Of a stretch of 33,947 bases of DNA, positions 23,592 through 31,187 are shown piece after piece. Positions within the stretch are counted from its first letter, which is position 1; the number at the start of each line of letters is the position of its first letter. Below the pieces are notes generated by a model, which was given only the letters and a program-made list of their open reading frames with translations, was not told where the DNA came from and made no database searches. The translations under genes and the position numbers were made by a program. The stretch spans positions 1-33,947 of the forward strand of contig CAMAVH010000019.1 of the NCBI GenBank assembly GCA_945861615.1, in the 5' to 3' direction. Source of the stretch: Rhizobium sp. Q54. Its GTDB lineage: Bacteria > Pseudomonadota > Alphaproteobacteria > SMXQ01.

Positions 23592-24626
23592 ATGCGGCAG
23601 TCACGAAGCGGATGGGTCGTCTCGGCGCTGGCGGCGCTGCTTGTCGGCAGCTCGGCGTCGGCGGTACAGGCGCAGGCCAATTTCTATGCCGGAAAATCCG
23701 TCAATCTCATCGTCGGTTATACGTCGGGCGGCGGCTATGACGTCGTGGCCCGCCTGCTCGCGCGTTACATGCCGGACTATATTCCGGGCAAGCCGGGCTT
23801 CGTCGTGCAGAACATGCCGGGCGCCGGCAGCCTCAAGGCGATGAATTTCATCTATGCCGCGGCGCCCAAGGACGGACTGACCTTCGGCACCGTCGGGCGC
23901 GGCATTCCGGTCGAGCCGCTGTTGAGAAACAACGACGCGCAATTCGACGTCGCCAGAATGAACTGGATCGGCAGCACCAGCGCCGAGACCAGCGTCTGCG
24001 CCGCTTGGCAAAGCTCGAAGATCAAGAGCTGGGCCGACATGCAGAAGACGGAGTTCACCGCGGCCGGCGAGGGGCCTGCCTCCGATGCGGACATCTTCTC
24101 CGCCGTGCTCAAGAACGTCTTCGGCGCCAAGATTCGTCTCGTGACCGGCTATCCCGGCGGCGCCGAAATGGCCCTGGCCATCGAGCGCGAAGAAGTGGAG
24201 GGCCGCTGCGGCTGGTCGTGGAGCAGCATCAAAAGCACCCGTCCGACCTGGGTGCCCGAGAAGAAGCTGATTCCGTTCCTGGTGCTGTCGCTGCGGAAAA
24301 ATCCGGAGCTGCCCGACGTGCCGGTCATCACCGAATTCGCCAATGCCGAACAGATGCAGCTGCTCAAGCTGTTCCTCAGCCGCCAGGAGATGGGCCGTCC
24401 TTACGTCGCGCCGCCGGGCGTGCCGAGCGAACGCATCGCCATCCTGCGCAAGGGTTTCGACGACACGATGAAGGACGAGAAGTTCGTCGCCGATATGGTC
24501 AAGAGCAAGCTCGAAGTCTCGCCGATGAGCGGCAAGGAAGTGGCCGACATGCTCAGCGATATCTACGCCATGCCGAAGCAAGTTGCGGATCAGGCGCGCG
24601 AGATTGTCGTGAAAGGCGCCCGCTGA
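23592..24626 (+). CDS. TctC-type (Bug) receptor, solitary copy 3
   Basis: A 344-residue periplasmic receptor with a Sec signal peptide (about residues 1-28, ending AVQAQ). Signatures: AGKSVNLIVGYTSGGGYD, IPGKPGFVVQNMPGAGS and AAPKDGLTFG. It carries two cysteines (SVCAAW and GRCGW) not seen in the other receptors here, which could form a disulfide. The ATG at 23592 follows GGTGGAG; an upstream in-frame start at 23490 precedes the signal peptide. A perfect short dyad ACCGT-AC-ACGGT lies just upstream, near 23552-23563, and may belong to its promoter. It sits between the Mo hydroxylase and the Pht5-like gene, suggesting uptake of a substrate of these enzymes. No permease subunits are adjacent. 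Confidence 0.9.
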   Translation: MRQSRSGWVVSALAALLVGSSASAVQAQANFYAGKSVNLIVGYTSGGGYDVVARLLARYMPDYIPGKPGFVVQNMPGAGSLKAMNFIYAAAPKDGLTFGTVGRGIPVEPLLRNNDAQFDVARMNWIGSTSAETSVCAAWQSSKIKSWADMQKTEFTAAGEGPASDADIFSAVLKNVFGAKIRLVTGYPGGAEMALAIEREEVEGRCGWSWSSIKSTRPTWVPEKKLIPFLVLSLRKNPELPDVPVITEFANAEQMQLLKLFLSRQEMGRPYVAPPGVPSERIAILRKGFDDTMKDEKFVADMVKSKLEVSPMSGKEVADMLSDIYAMPKQVADQAREIVVKGAR

Positions 24627-24659
24627 TCGGCGCGCCTTGAGTCGCATGTTGAAACAGGA

Positions 24660-24681
24660 CAGGCGCGTCCGCGCGCGCCTG
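24660..24681 (+). terminator. GC hairpin after receptor copy 3
   Basis: Stem CAGGCGCG (24660-24667) with CGCGCCTG (24674-24681), 33 bases after the stop codon. No T-run follows, so it is at best a weak or Rho-assisted terminator. Confidence 0.4.
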
Positions 24682-24786
24682 GTCGCGTGGGCCGGGTAAG
24701 GTCGGGCCCCAACTAGGCTTTGCCTGGCCCGCGCGGCACTAACGCGGCATATTGATTGCGCGTCTATGGGATTGGAGAGGACGGAT

Positions 24787-25776
24787 ATGTCGAAGAATTT
24801 GCAGCTCACTCTGGCCGTCGGCGATTACGAGATCACCCGGCCCTTGATCGACGGCCGCGTCAAGGCCGATGGCATCGATCTCACCGTCGTCAGCAAAATG
24901 GACTCGACGACGCGCCATTGGCGCTTCCTGCGCAATCAGGACTTCGACGTGGCGGAAATCTCCTGCTCGTCCTACATGGCGTCGCGCGACAAGGGCATGC
25001 CCTTCGCCGCCATTCCCGTATTTCCGCATCGTCGCTTCCGCCATGGGTTCATCTTCATCAATACGAAGAAGGGCATCACCAAGCCCACCGACCTGATCGG
25101 CAAGAAGATCGGCGTGAAGCAATATCAGGCGAGCGCCATCCTGTGGATGCGCGGCTTCCTCGAATCGGAATATGGCGTGCCGCACCGCTCGATCGACTGG
25201 TATTCGGAGCTCGACGAGAGCGTCGCCTTCGTGCCGCCGCCGGGCCTCAAGCTGACCAAGCTGCCGGATGACCGCGGCGTCGAAGAGATGCTGGCGAAGG
25301 GCGAGTTGGACGCGCTGCTGCATCCCGACCTGATCCAGCCGATGCTCGACAAGGACCCGAACGTCGGTCGCCTGTTTCCGGACTACAAGAGCGAGGAAAA
25401 GGCCTTCTACAAGCGCACCGGCATATTCCCGATCATGCATGCCGTCGGCATCAAGCAGGAGATCGTCGATAAATATCCCTGGGTGCCGATCAATCTGTTC
25501 CACGCCTTCAACGAGGCCAAGGACATGGGCATGAAGCGCATGGAGAATCCGCGCGTCGCCCCGCTCGCCTGGTACCGCGAGGCCTGGGAAGAGCAGGAAG
25601 AGGCGTTGGGCAAGGATCCGTTCGAATACGGCATGACCGAGAAGAACGAGCATCAGCTCAATCTGTTGGCGAAATATTCGTTCGAGCAGGGCATCAGCTC
25701 GAAGCAGCATTCGCTCGACGATCTGTTTCTCAAAGTCGATCAGGGCCGCAAGCGCGGTCATATCTTCCGCGTCTGA
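24787..25776 (+). CDS. 4,5-dihydroxyphthalate decarboxylase-like (Pht5-type) periplasmic-binding-fold protein
   Basis: A 329-residue protein with no signal peptide. The opening LQLTLAVGDYEITRPLIDGR and the segments DFDVAEISCSSYMASRDKG, FPHRRFRHGFIFIN, LIGKKIGVKQYQASA and ARGELDALLHPD-like GELDALLHPDLIQPML match proteins annotated as 4,5-dihydroxyphthalate decarboxylase. That family has a periplasmic-binding-protein fold yet is cytoplasmic. It could decarboxylate an aromatic dicarboxylate, or it could be a cytoplasmic binding protein; only Pht5 itself has strong functional support. The ATG at 24787 follows GGAGAGG. It lies between two TctC-type receptors, in a block that ends with a UbiD-family decarboxylase. 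Confidence 0.8.
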   Translation: MSKNLQLTLAVGDYEITRPLIDGRVKADGIDLTVVSKMDSTTRHWRFLRNQDFDVAEISCSSYMASRDKGMPFAAIPVFPHRRFRHGFIFINTKKGITKPTDLIGKKIGVKQYQASAILWMRGFLESEYGVPHRSIDWYSELDESVAFVPPPGLKLTKLPDDRGVEEMLAKGELDALLHPDLIQPMLDKDPNVGRLFPDYKSEEKAFYKRTGIFPIMHAVGIKQEIVDKYPWVPINLFHAFNEAKDMGMKRMENPRVAPLAWYREAWEEQEEALGKDPFEYGMTEKNEHQLNLLAKYSFEQGISSKQHSLDDLFLKVDQGRKRGHIFRV

Positions 25777-25820
25777 TCGCGCACCGATACAAAGGTCCGT
25801 CCGAAGGCCTATGCGAATGA

Positions 25821-25851
25821 TGGCGCGCCGGCATCGATTTCCGGCGCGCCA
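25821..25851 (+). terminator. GC hairpin after the Pht5-like gene
   Basis: A perfect 11-bp stem, TGGCGCGCCGG (25821-25831) with CCGGCGCGCCA (25841-25851), and a 9-base loop. No T-run follows; it may be a weak terminator or may stabilise the upstream mRNA end. Confidence 0.5.
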
Positions 25852-25908
25852 GTTCCACGGCAGGTTGGTGAAACGTCGCCATTCACAATGAGAGGAGTGC
25901 CGAAGCTC

Positions 25909-26946
25909 ATGACACCGCGATCCATGAAGACCCTGCTGTGCGCCGCGACCGCGGCCGCGGCGCTCGCGACTGCATCCAGCGCCGGCGCGCAATCGGCCGC
26001 AGATTTTTATAAGGGAAAGACCGTCAATCTGATCGTCGGCTTCGGCGCCGGCGGCGGTTACGACGTGATCACCCGAATCGTCGCCAAGCATATGCCCGAC
26101 AAGATTCCCGGCAAGCCGAACATGATCGTGCAGAACATGGTCGGCGCCGGCGGCGTCAAGGCGGCCAACCATGTTTATGCCATCGCGCCGAAGGACGGCA
26201 CCAACATCGCGGCCGTCAACCAGTTCGCCGCGATGTACAAGCTGCTCGGCGGCGACGGCGCGCAATATGATCCGGCGAAATTCCAATGGATCGGCTCGAT
26301 CAGCTCGTCGAACAACGTGGCCTTCGCCTGGGTCGCGACGAGCGGCGTCAAGACCATCGCCGACGCCAAGACCAAGGAAGTGCTGATGGGCGGCAGCGGC
26401 GTGATCTCCGACGCCAACATTTACGCCAACATGCTGAACGCCATCGCCGGCACCAAGCTCAAGATCATCAACGGCTATTCCGGCACCAATGAGACCTATC
26501 TCGCCGTCGAGCGCGGCGAGCTGCACGGCCGCGGCGGCGGATCCTACGCCAGCCTGATGAGCCAGAAGTCCGAATGGGTGAAAAGCGGCAAGGTCGCCAT
26601 CCTGGCCCAGGTCGGCACCGAGAAGGAGCCGGATCTGCCCAACGTGCCGCTGCTCACCGATCTGGCCACCACGGAGGAGACCAAGCAGATCGCGGCGCTG
26701 GTCTCCATGCCGGTCGCCGTCGGCTACAACCATTGGGTCGCGCCGGGCGTGCCGAGCGACCGAGTCGCCGCCTTGCGCGCGGCCTATGAGGCGACGGCCA
26801 AGGATGCGGCCTTCATCGCCGACATGCAGAAGGCGCAGTTCGAGGTGCGTCTGCGCACCGGCGCGCAGCTCGACAAGCTGGTACAGGACGCGGCGAAAAT
26901 TCCCCAGCCGGTGTTCGACAAGACGAAGGCCATTCTCGGCTGGTAA
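25909..26946 (+). CDS. TctC-type (Bug) receptor, solitary copy 4
   Basis: A 345-residue periplasmic receptor with a Sec signal peptide (about residues 1-28, ending SSAGAQ). Signatures: YKGKTVNLIVGFGAGGGYD, IPGKPNMIVQNMVGAGG and IAPKDGTNIA. Three in-frame ATGs exist (25888, 25909, 25924). I choose 25909 because AGAGGAG at 25890-25896 is the only good ribosome site; 25888 has none, and the site would lie rather far from 25924. It is followed by a strong terminator and then the UbiD-family gene. No TctA/TctB nearby. Confidence 0.88.
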   Translation: MTPRSMKTLLCAATAAAALATASSAGAQSAADFYKGKTVNLIVGFGAGGGYDVITRIVAKHMPDKIPGKPNMIVQNMVGAGGVKAANHVYAIAPKDGTNIAAVNQFAAMYKLLGGDGAQYDPAKFQWIGSISSSNNVAFAWVATSGVKTIADAKTKEVLMGGSGVISDANIYANMLNAIAGTKLKIINGYSGTNETYLAVERGELHGRGGGSYASLMSQKSEWVKSGKVAILAQVGTEKEPDLPNVPLLTDLATTEETKQIAALVSMPVAVGYNHWVAPGVPSDRVAALRAAYEATAKDAAFIADMQKAQFEVRLRTGAQLDKLVQDAAKIPQPVFDKTKAILGW

Positions 26947-26953
26947 CATGGCG

Positions 26954-26990
26954 CAGCGGGCGGGATCGAGGTTCCGCCCGCTGTTCTAAT
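26954..26990 (+). terminator. Terminator after receptor copy 4
   Basis: A 12-bp stem (26954-26965 with 26972-26983, one G-T wobble), loop TCGAGG, followed by a T-rich tail TTCTAATTTCT. It starts 8 bases after the stop codon. Confidence 0.8.
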
Positions 26991-27012
26991 TTCTGCAAAT
27001 TGTATTGAAATT

Positions 27013-27042
27013 GGGACGCCCCGATTTTACGTTGGCGTCTCC
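27013..27042. promoter_or_regulatory. Inverted repeat in the promoter region of the UbiD-family gene
   Basis: GGGACGCC and GGCGTCTC form a near-perfect inverted repeat spaced by an AT-rich segment (CCGATTTTACGTT). It lies about 45-75 bases before the ATG, a common position for an operator. The XRE-type regulator encoded downstream is one candidate binder; this is inference. Confidence 0.35.
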
Positions 27043-27086
27043 TAAGTCGGCCTCTCTCCCCCGGCCCCGCATATCGAGGATTCAGC

Positions 27087-28541
27087 ATGGCGACCAAGGC
27101 GGCGACCAACAGTTCGAAACAGGATTTGCGCGCCTGGCTCGCGGAATGCGAAGCGGCGGGCGATCTGCAGCATGTGAGCGGCGCCGACCGTGAAGAAGAG
27201 ATCGGCGGCATCCTCGACGTCTATCAGCGCAAGATGGGCCGCCCGACGCTGCTGTTCGACAATGTGCCGGGCTATCAGCCGGGCTTTCGCGTCTGCGCCA
27301 ATGTCCTGACCTCGGCCAAGCGCATCATCCGCACCCTCGGCCTGCCGCCGGAATCGTCGGAGATCGATCTCGTCCGTTACTGGCGCGACACCTTCCGCAA
27401 CGCCAAGATGATCGCGCCGCGCGAGGTCAACACCGGCACGTTGATGGAAAACGAGTTCTACGGCGACGATATCGACCTTTTGAAGATTCCGACGCCGCGC
27501 TGGCATGAAGGCGACGGCGGCTATTACATCGGCACCGGCTGCATGGTGATCATGAAGGATCCGGATTCGGGCTGGATCAATTACGGTGCCTACCGCGTGC
27601 AGGTCCACGACAAGAAGGTCGCGACCCTGATGACCTCGAAGGGCAAGCACGGCGACCTCATCAAGAAGCGCTACCTCGACGCCGGCAAGCCGGTTCCCAT
27701 CGCGGTCGTCGTCGGCATGCATCCGGCGCTGTTTATGGTCGCCGGTCTCGAAGTGCCTTACGGCAAGAACGAGTATGACGCGGCCGGCGGCCTGATCGGC
27801 GAGCCTGTCGATGTCATCTATGGGCCGAAGACCGGCCTGCCGATCCCGGCCCATGCCGAGATCGCCTTCGAAGGCTTCATCCATCCCGGCGACGTGATCG
27901 ACGAAGGCCCGCTCGGCGAATGGACCGGCTATTACGCCGGCGGCAAGCAGAAGGAGCCGGTGATTCGCGTCGAAAGCTTCTTCCACCGCAACGATCCGAT
28001 CCTGCTCGGCGCCATCCCGGCGGTGCCGCCGAACGACGACACCTTCTATCGCGGCACCTATCGCTGCGGCGTGGTGTGGCACCAGATCGAGGCGGCCGGC
28101 ATTCCCGGCGTCACCGGCGTGTGGGCCCATGAAGCGGGCGGCAGCCGCCTGTGGCTGACGATCTCGATCAAGCAGATGTACGGCGGCCACTCCAAGCAGG
28201 CCGGCCTGATCGCCTCGCAATGCCATGCCGGCGCTTACGCCAACCGCGTCGTCATCGTCGTCGACGACGACGTGAATCCGGCGGAAATGAACGAAGTGGT
28301 CTGGGCGCTCTGCACGCGCATGGATCCGAAAGAGGACATCACCATCCTCAACAACTGCTGGTCGACCCATCTCGATCCGATGAGCTATCCGCCCGGCAAC
28401 AATTCCTTCAATTCGCGCGTGGTGATCGACGCCTGCATTCCCTGGCTGCGCAAGGCGACCTTCCCGCCGGTGGTGCGCTCCAGCAAGCCCTTGGACGAGC
28501 GAATCTTCGCCAAGTTCAAGGACGTGCTGCCGAAGAACTGA
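27087..28541 (+). CDS. UbiD-family prenylated-FMN-dependent decarboxylase
   Basis: A 484-residue cytoplasmic enzyme of the UbiD family, which reversibly decarboxylates aromatic or alpha,beta-unsaturated acids using prenylated FMN. Visible family features: INYGAYRVQVHDKK (Asn165, Arg170) in the cofactor/metal region and PIPAHAEIAFEG followed by DEGPLGEWTGYY, whose Glu258, Glu262, Glu273 and Glu278 include the expected catalytic and metal-site acids. The C-terminal dimer region reads WALCTRMDPKEDI. It is unlikely to be the ubiquinone-pathway UbiD, since its neighbours are transport and catabolic genes and no ubiX is seen here. The ATG at 27087 follows GAGGA. It has its own upstream terminator-isolated promoter region and a terminator after it, so it is probably monocistronic. 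Confidence 0.9.
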   Translation: MATKAATNSSKQDLRAWLAECEAAGDLQHVSGADREEEIGGILDVYQRKMGRPTLLFDNVPGYQPGFRVCANVLTSAKRIIRTLGLPPESSEIDLVRYWRDTFRNAKMIAPREVNTGTLMENEFYGDDIDLLKIPTPRWHEGDGGYYIGTGCMVIMKDPDSGWINYGAYRVQVHDKKVATLMTSKGKHGDLIKKRYLDAGKPVPIAVVVGMHPALFMVAGLEVPYGKNEYDAAGGLIGEPVDVIYGPKTGLPIPAHAEIAFEGFIHPGDVIDEGPLGEWTGYYAGGKQKEPVIRVESFFHRNDPILLGAIPAVPPNDDTFYRGTYRCGVVWHQIEAAGIPGVTGVWAHEAGGSRLWLTISIKQMYGGHSKQAGLIASQCHAGAYANRVVIVVDDDVNPAEMNEVVWALCTRMDPKEDITILNNCWSTHLDPMSYPPGNNSFNSRVVIDACIPWLRKATFPPVVRSSKPLDERIFAKFKDVLPKN

Positions 28542-28588
28542 TGACAAATGGGGATGGTGCGATAACCGTCCCGAATTGCGCTTCGCGT

Positions 28589-28626
28589 AACGGCCGTTCC
28601 TTCCGAGGAGCGGTCGTTCGCATTTT
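28589..28626 (+). terminator. Terminator after the UbiD-family gene
   Basis: A 13-bp stem (28589-28601 with 28606-28618, two G-T wobbles), loop TCCG, then CGCATTTT. It lies 48 bases after the stop codon. The remaining 160 bases to the regulator gene must carry its promoter, but no clear boxes were found. Confidence 0.8.
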
Positions 28627-28788
28627 GTGCGGCTTTTCTCTTATCCCCGCTATCCACAGCGATTCGTCCCGAATGAGGCGGCATTTTACCGGATTCGGGG
28701 CTGGTGCGCGTTGTTGGCTATTACTGTCCGGGTTATTGTTGGATATCCCAAAAGCGGGACGGTTCGACAAAAGGGAGCGCTCCGCGCC

Positions 28789-29673
28789 ATGGCCATTCGC
28801 TTCGACGACATCGGCAATCGCCTCAAGGCCTTTCGCCTGGGCTCCGGATTGTCCGCCGAGGAGATCGCCAAGCGCATCGGCATCTCGCGCACCGCGCTCT
28901 ACCGCTTCGAGAAGGGCGAACTGGCCAAGATCGACACGCTGGAAAAGCTCGCCGAGATGCTCAACGTCTCGGTGCCGACCCTGCTCGGCGTCGGCGTCGA
29001 ATATGTCGCCTCGGCCGTCAGCTACTTCGAGCGCATGCGCCAGATCGAGGAGAATGCCGAGCATATCGTCGTGCTCGCCGGCCCGATCTCCTCGCTGCTC
29101 GGCTCGGACAAATTCGTCGAGACCTTGGCCAAGGTGCTGGAGGAGAGCATCCCCGAAACCCTCGAGGATCGCGCCCGTGCCCTGACCGAAGTCGGCGATA
29201 TCATGAATATTCTGCAGCAGCGCCGCGACAGCTACCGCAAGCGCCAGCCCGGTGTGGTCAATCTGATCGCCGCCTCGGAAGTCGATCGGTTCCTGCGCAA
29301 TGGCTTGGTCGGCCGGCACGATCTGCCGCCCAAGGTGCAGCGCGAGCGCCGCGAGCTGGCGCGCGCCGAAGTCGCCCATTTCGCCGAGATCGTCGAGAAC
29401 GAGCCGATCGGGGTGCAGATCGGCATCGTGCCGGACACGCTGCCGCACACGGGTTTCCAGATATTCCGCCAGCCCGACCGTCAGGTGCTGACGGTCAGCC
29501 CGTTCCGCCTCGGCGAGCAGCCCAACGTGCGCGTCGGCGTCGCCATGATCACCTCGGCGCCCGAGGCCCTGAGCTTGCATCACAAGGCGGTGGACCAGAT
29601 GTGGAAGCGGGCGCTGAAGGGCGCCCCGGCCGCCGAATACCTGCGCGAGATGATGAAGCGCCACGAAAACTAA
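28789..29673 (+). CDS. XRE-type helix-turn-helix transcriptional regulator with long C-terminal domain
   Basis: A 294-residue regulator. An N-terminal XRE-type DNA-binding domain occupies about residues 5-62; the recognition region is GLSAEEIAKRIGISRTALYR. The remaining 230 residues contain a helical segment (SYFERMRQIEENAEHIVVLA, LESIPETLEDRARAL-like) and a mixed alpha/beta end (GVQIGIVPDTLPHTGFQIF), presumably a ligand-sensing domain; I do not recognise it as a cupin or peptidase. The ATG at 28789 follows AAGGGAG; the frame is open to 28627 without a comparable site. It is isolated by the UbiD terminator upstream and is a candidate local regulator of the receptor/decarboxylase block. Confidence 0.85.
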   Translation: MAIRFDDIGNRLKAFRLGSGLSAEEIAKRIGISRTALYRFEKGELAKIDTLEKLAEMLNVSVPTLLGVGVEYVASAVSYFERMRQIEENAEHIVVLAGPISSLLGSDKFVETLAKVLEESIPETLEDRARALTEVGDIMNILQQRRDSYRKRQPGVVNLIAASEVDRFLRNGLVGRHDLPPKVQRERRELARAEVAHFAEIVENEPIGVQIGIVPDTLPHTGFQIFRQPDRQVLTVSPFRLGEQPNVRVGVAMITSAPEALSLHHKAVDQMWKRALKGAPAAEYLREMMKRHEN

Positions 29674-29971
29674 AGCGGCCGCCCGGTCTTTGTTCCGTCC
29701 AAAAGGGCGGAAAAGGGCAGGGATTTCACGGGCCATCACGCTTTTGAGATATCCGAGTCAGGAAGTTACCCGAGCCGGACCTGTTGCGCGATTTTCTACC
29801 GACTGTACTAAAAATGGGAAAAGTTATTGATTTTAGGACAGTGGAGGGGCTTAATCCTGGCACGACTTTGGTTCACCCTTTTCAGGATGTCTCCCGATGG
29901 CGGCTGCAGTTTTCGCCTCGGCTCCGACCACCCCAGTCCAGCCGGCTGTCGCTGATTAACGGGATTTTCCA
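29674..29971. other. Intergenic region before pyrC
   Basis: This 298-base gap contains a 63-codon TTG-initiated plus-strand frame (29784-29975) that overlaps the pyrC start and lacks a ribosome site, so I do not call it. The middle is AT-rich (29790-29850) and probably holds the pyrC promoter; TTGCGC at 29784 with TACTAA 16 bases further is a weak candidate pair. No hairpin terminator for the regulator gene is obvious. Confidence 0.4.
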
Positions 29972-31069
29972 ATGACCCAGTCCATCACCATCCGCAAACC
30001 CGACGACTGGCATCTGCATGTGCGCGACGGCGCCATGCTGAAGGCCGCGCTGCCCTTCACGGCGCATAATTTCGGCCGCGCCATCATCATGCCGAACCTG
30101 CTGCCGCCGGTCCTCGACGTGAAGGATGCGATCGCCTATCGCGCGCGCATCATGGCCGCGCTGCCCGAGGGCTCGACCTTCGTGCCGCTGATGACCTGCT
30201 ACCTGACCGACAACACCGACCCCAACGAGGTCGAGGTCGGGTTCAAGGACAAGGTCTTCACCGCCGTGAAGCTCTATCCGGCGAATGCGACGACCAATTC
30301 GACCTACGGCGTCACCGACATCCGCAAGGCCTGGAAGGTCTTCGAGCGGATGGAGAAGATCGGCATGACGCTGCTGATCCACGGCGAGGAAGTCGATCCC
30401 GAGGTCGATATCTTCGACCGCGAGGCCGTGTTCATCGAGCGCCGCCTGGCGCCGCTGCTCAAGGCCTTCCCCAAGCTGAAGGTCGTGCTCGAGCATGTCT
30501 CGTCGCGCATCGGCGTCGATTTCGTGCGCGAGATGTCGCCGCAGCTCGGCGGCACGATCACGCCCTATCATCTGCTGCTCAACCGCACCGACTGGCTCGG
30601 CTGGGGCCTCAAGCCCTACATGTATTGCATGCCGGTGATCAAGACCGAGGACGACCGCAAGGCGCTGGTCGAAGCGGCCACGTCGGGCGACGGCAAGTTC
30701 TGGCTCGGCACCGATTCGGCGCCGCACGCGGTGACCAAGAAGCTCGCCGTCACCGGCGCGGCCGGCTTGTTCAATGCGCCTGTCGCCATCGAGAGCTACG
30801 CCAAGACCTTCGCCAAGGAAGGCAAGCTCGACAAGCTGGAGATGTTCGCCAGCTTGAACGGCCCGCAGCATTACGGCTTGGCGCCGAACGAGGACAGCAT
30901 CACGCTATCGACGGAAGACTGGGTGGCGCCCGAGGAGATGAAGGTCGACGGCCCGGAAGAGAAAGCGTTGATTTATCGCGGCGGCGAGACGATCGAATGG
31001 AAAGTCGTGGCGCGCAAGCTCGCCGATCGCGAGAAGCATGTCCATAGCGCCACCTGCGGCTGCAAGTAG
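29972..31069 (+). CDS. pyrC: Dihydroorotase PyrC (class II)
   Basis: This cytoplasmic zinc enzyme cyclises N-carbamoyl-L-aspartate to dihydroorotate in pyrimidine synthesis. The 365-residue sequence follows the Escherichia coli-type enzyme: metal ligands His14 and His16 (DDWHLHVRDG), the carboxylated lysine Lys100 (AVKLYPANATTNS), His137 (LLIHGE), His175 (LEHVSS) and catalytic Asp248 (LGTDSAPH). Each lies two residues before the E. coli position. The protein is somewhat longer at the C-terminus, ending in the basic, cysteine-containing tail HVHSATCGCK. The ATG at 29972 has only a weak site (CGGGA). It is probably a housekeeping gene unrelated to its catabolic neighbours. Confidence 0.96.
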   Translation: MTQSITIRKPDDWHLHVRDGAMLKAALPFTAHNFGRAIIMPNLLPPVLDVKDAIAYRARIMAALPEGSTFVPLMTCYLTDNTDPNEVEVGFKDKVFTAVKLYPANATTNSTYGVTDIRKAWKVFERMEKIGMTLLIHGEEVDPEVDIFDREAVFIERRLAPLLKAFPKLKVVLEHVSSRIGVDFVREMSPQLGGTITPYHLLLNRTDWLGWGLKPYMYCMPVIKTEDDRKALVEAATSGDGKFWLGTDSAPHAVTKKLAVTGAAGLFNAPVAIESYAKTFAKEGKLDKLEMFASLNGPQHYGLAPNEDSITLSTEDWVAPEEMKVDGPEEKALIYRGGETIEWKVVARKLADREKHVHSATCGCK

Positions 31070-31086
31070 TTAGAGTGAGTGGCCTC

Positions 31087-31105
31087 CGGCGCCGCAACGG
31101 CGCCG
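31087..31105 (+). terminator. GC hairpin after pyrC
   Basis: CGGCGCCG-CAA-CGGCGCCG: an 8-bp all-GC stem, 17 bases after the pyrC stop. No adjacent T-run (a GGTTTTG comes 9 bases later), so termination strength is uncertain. Confidence 0.5.
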
Positions 31106-31131
31106 CGGGACGTGGTTTTGACAAGCCCGGC

Positions 31132-31187
31132 GCGATGCCGGCACGGGAAGGACATCCGGCGCAACGCCGGTATGGAAGGGACATATG
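31132..31187 (+). repeat. Imperfect duplication of a ribosome-binding-site segment before the tcuA-like gene
   Basis: GATGCCGGCACGGGAAGGAC (from 31134) and AACGCCGGTATGGAAGGGAC (from 31163) are imperfect copies 29 bases apart, each containing a Shine-Dalgarno-like AAGGA or AAGGGA and each followed by AT. Only the second copy precedes an ATG. A small hairpin CCGGCG-CAA-CGCCGG (31156-31170) separates them, with the same CAA loop as the hairpin at 31087-31105. Confidence 0.55.

Noticed and set aside
29784..29975. 63-codon plus-strand frame before pyrC
   Set aside because: TTG start, no ribosome site, overlaps the pyrC start codon, no recognisable features.
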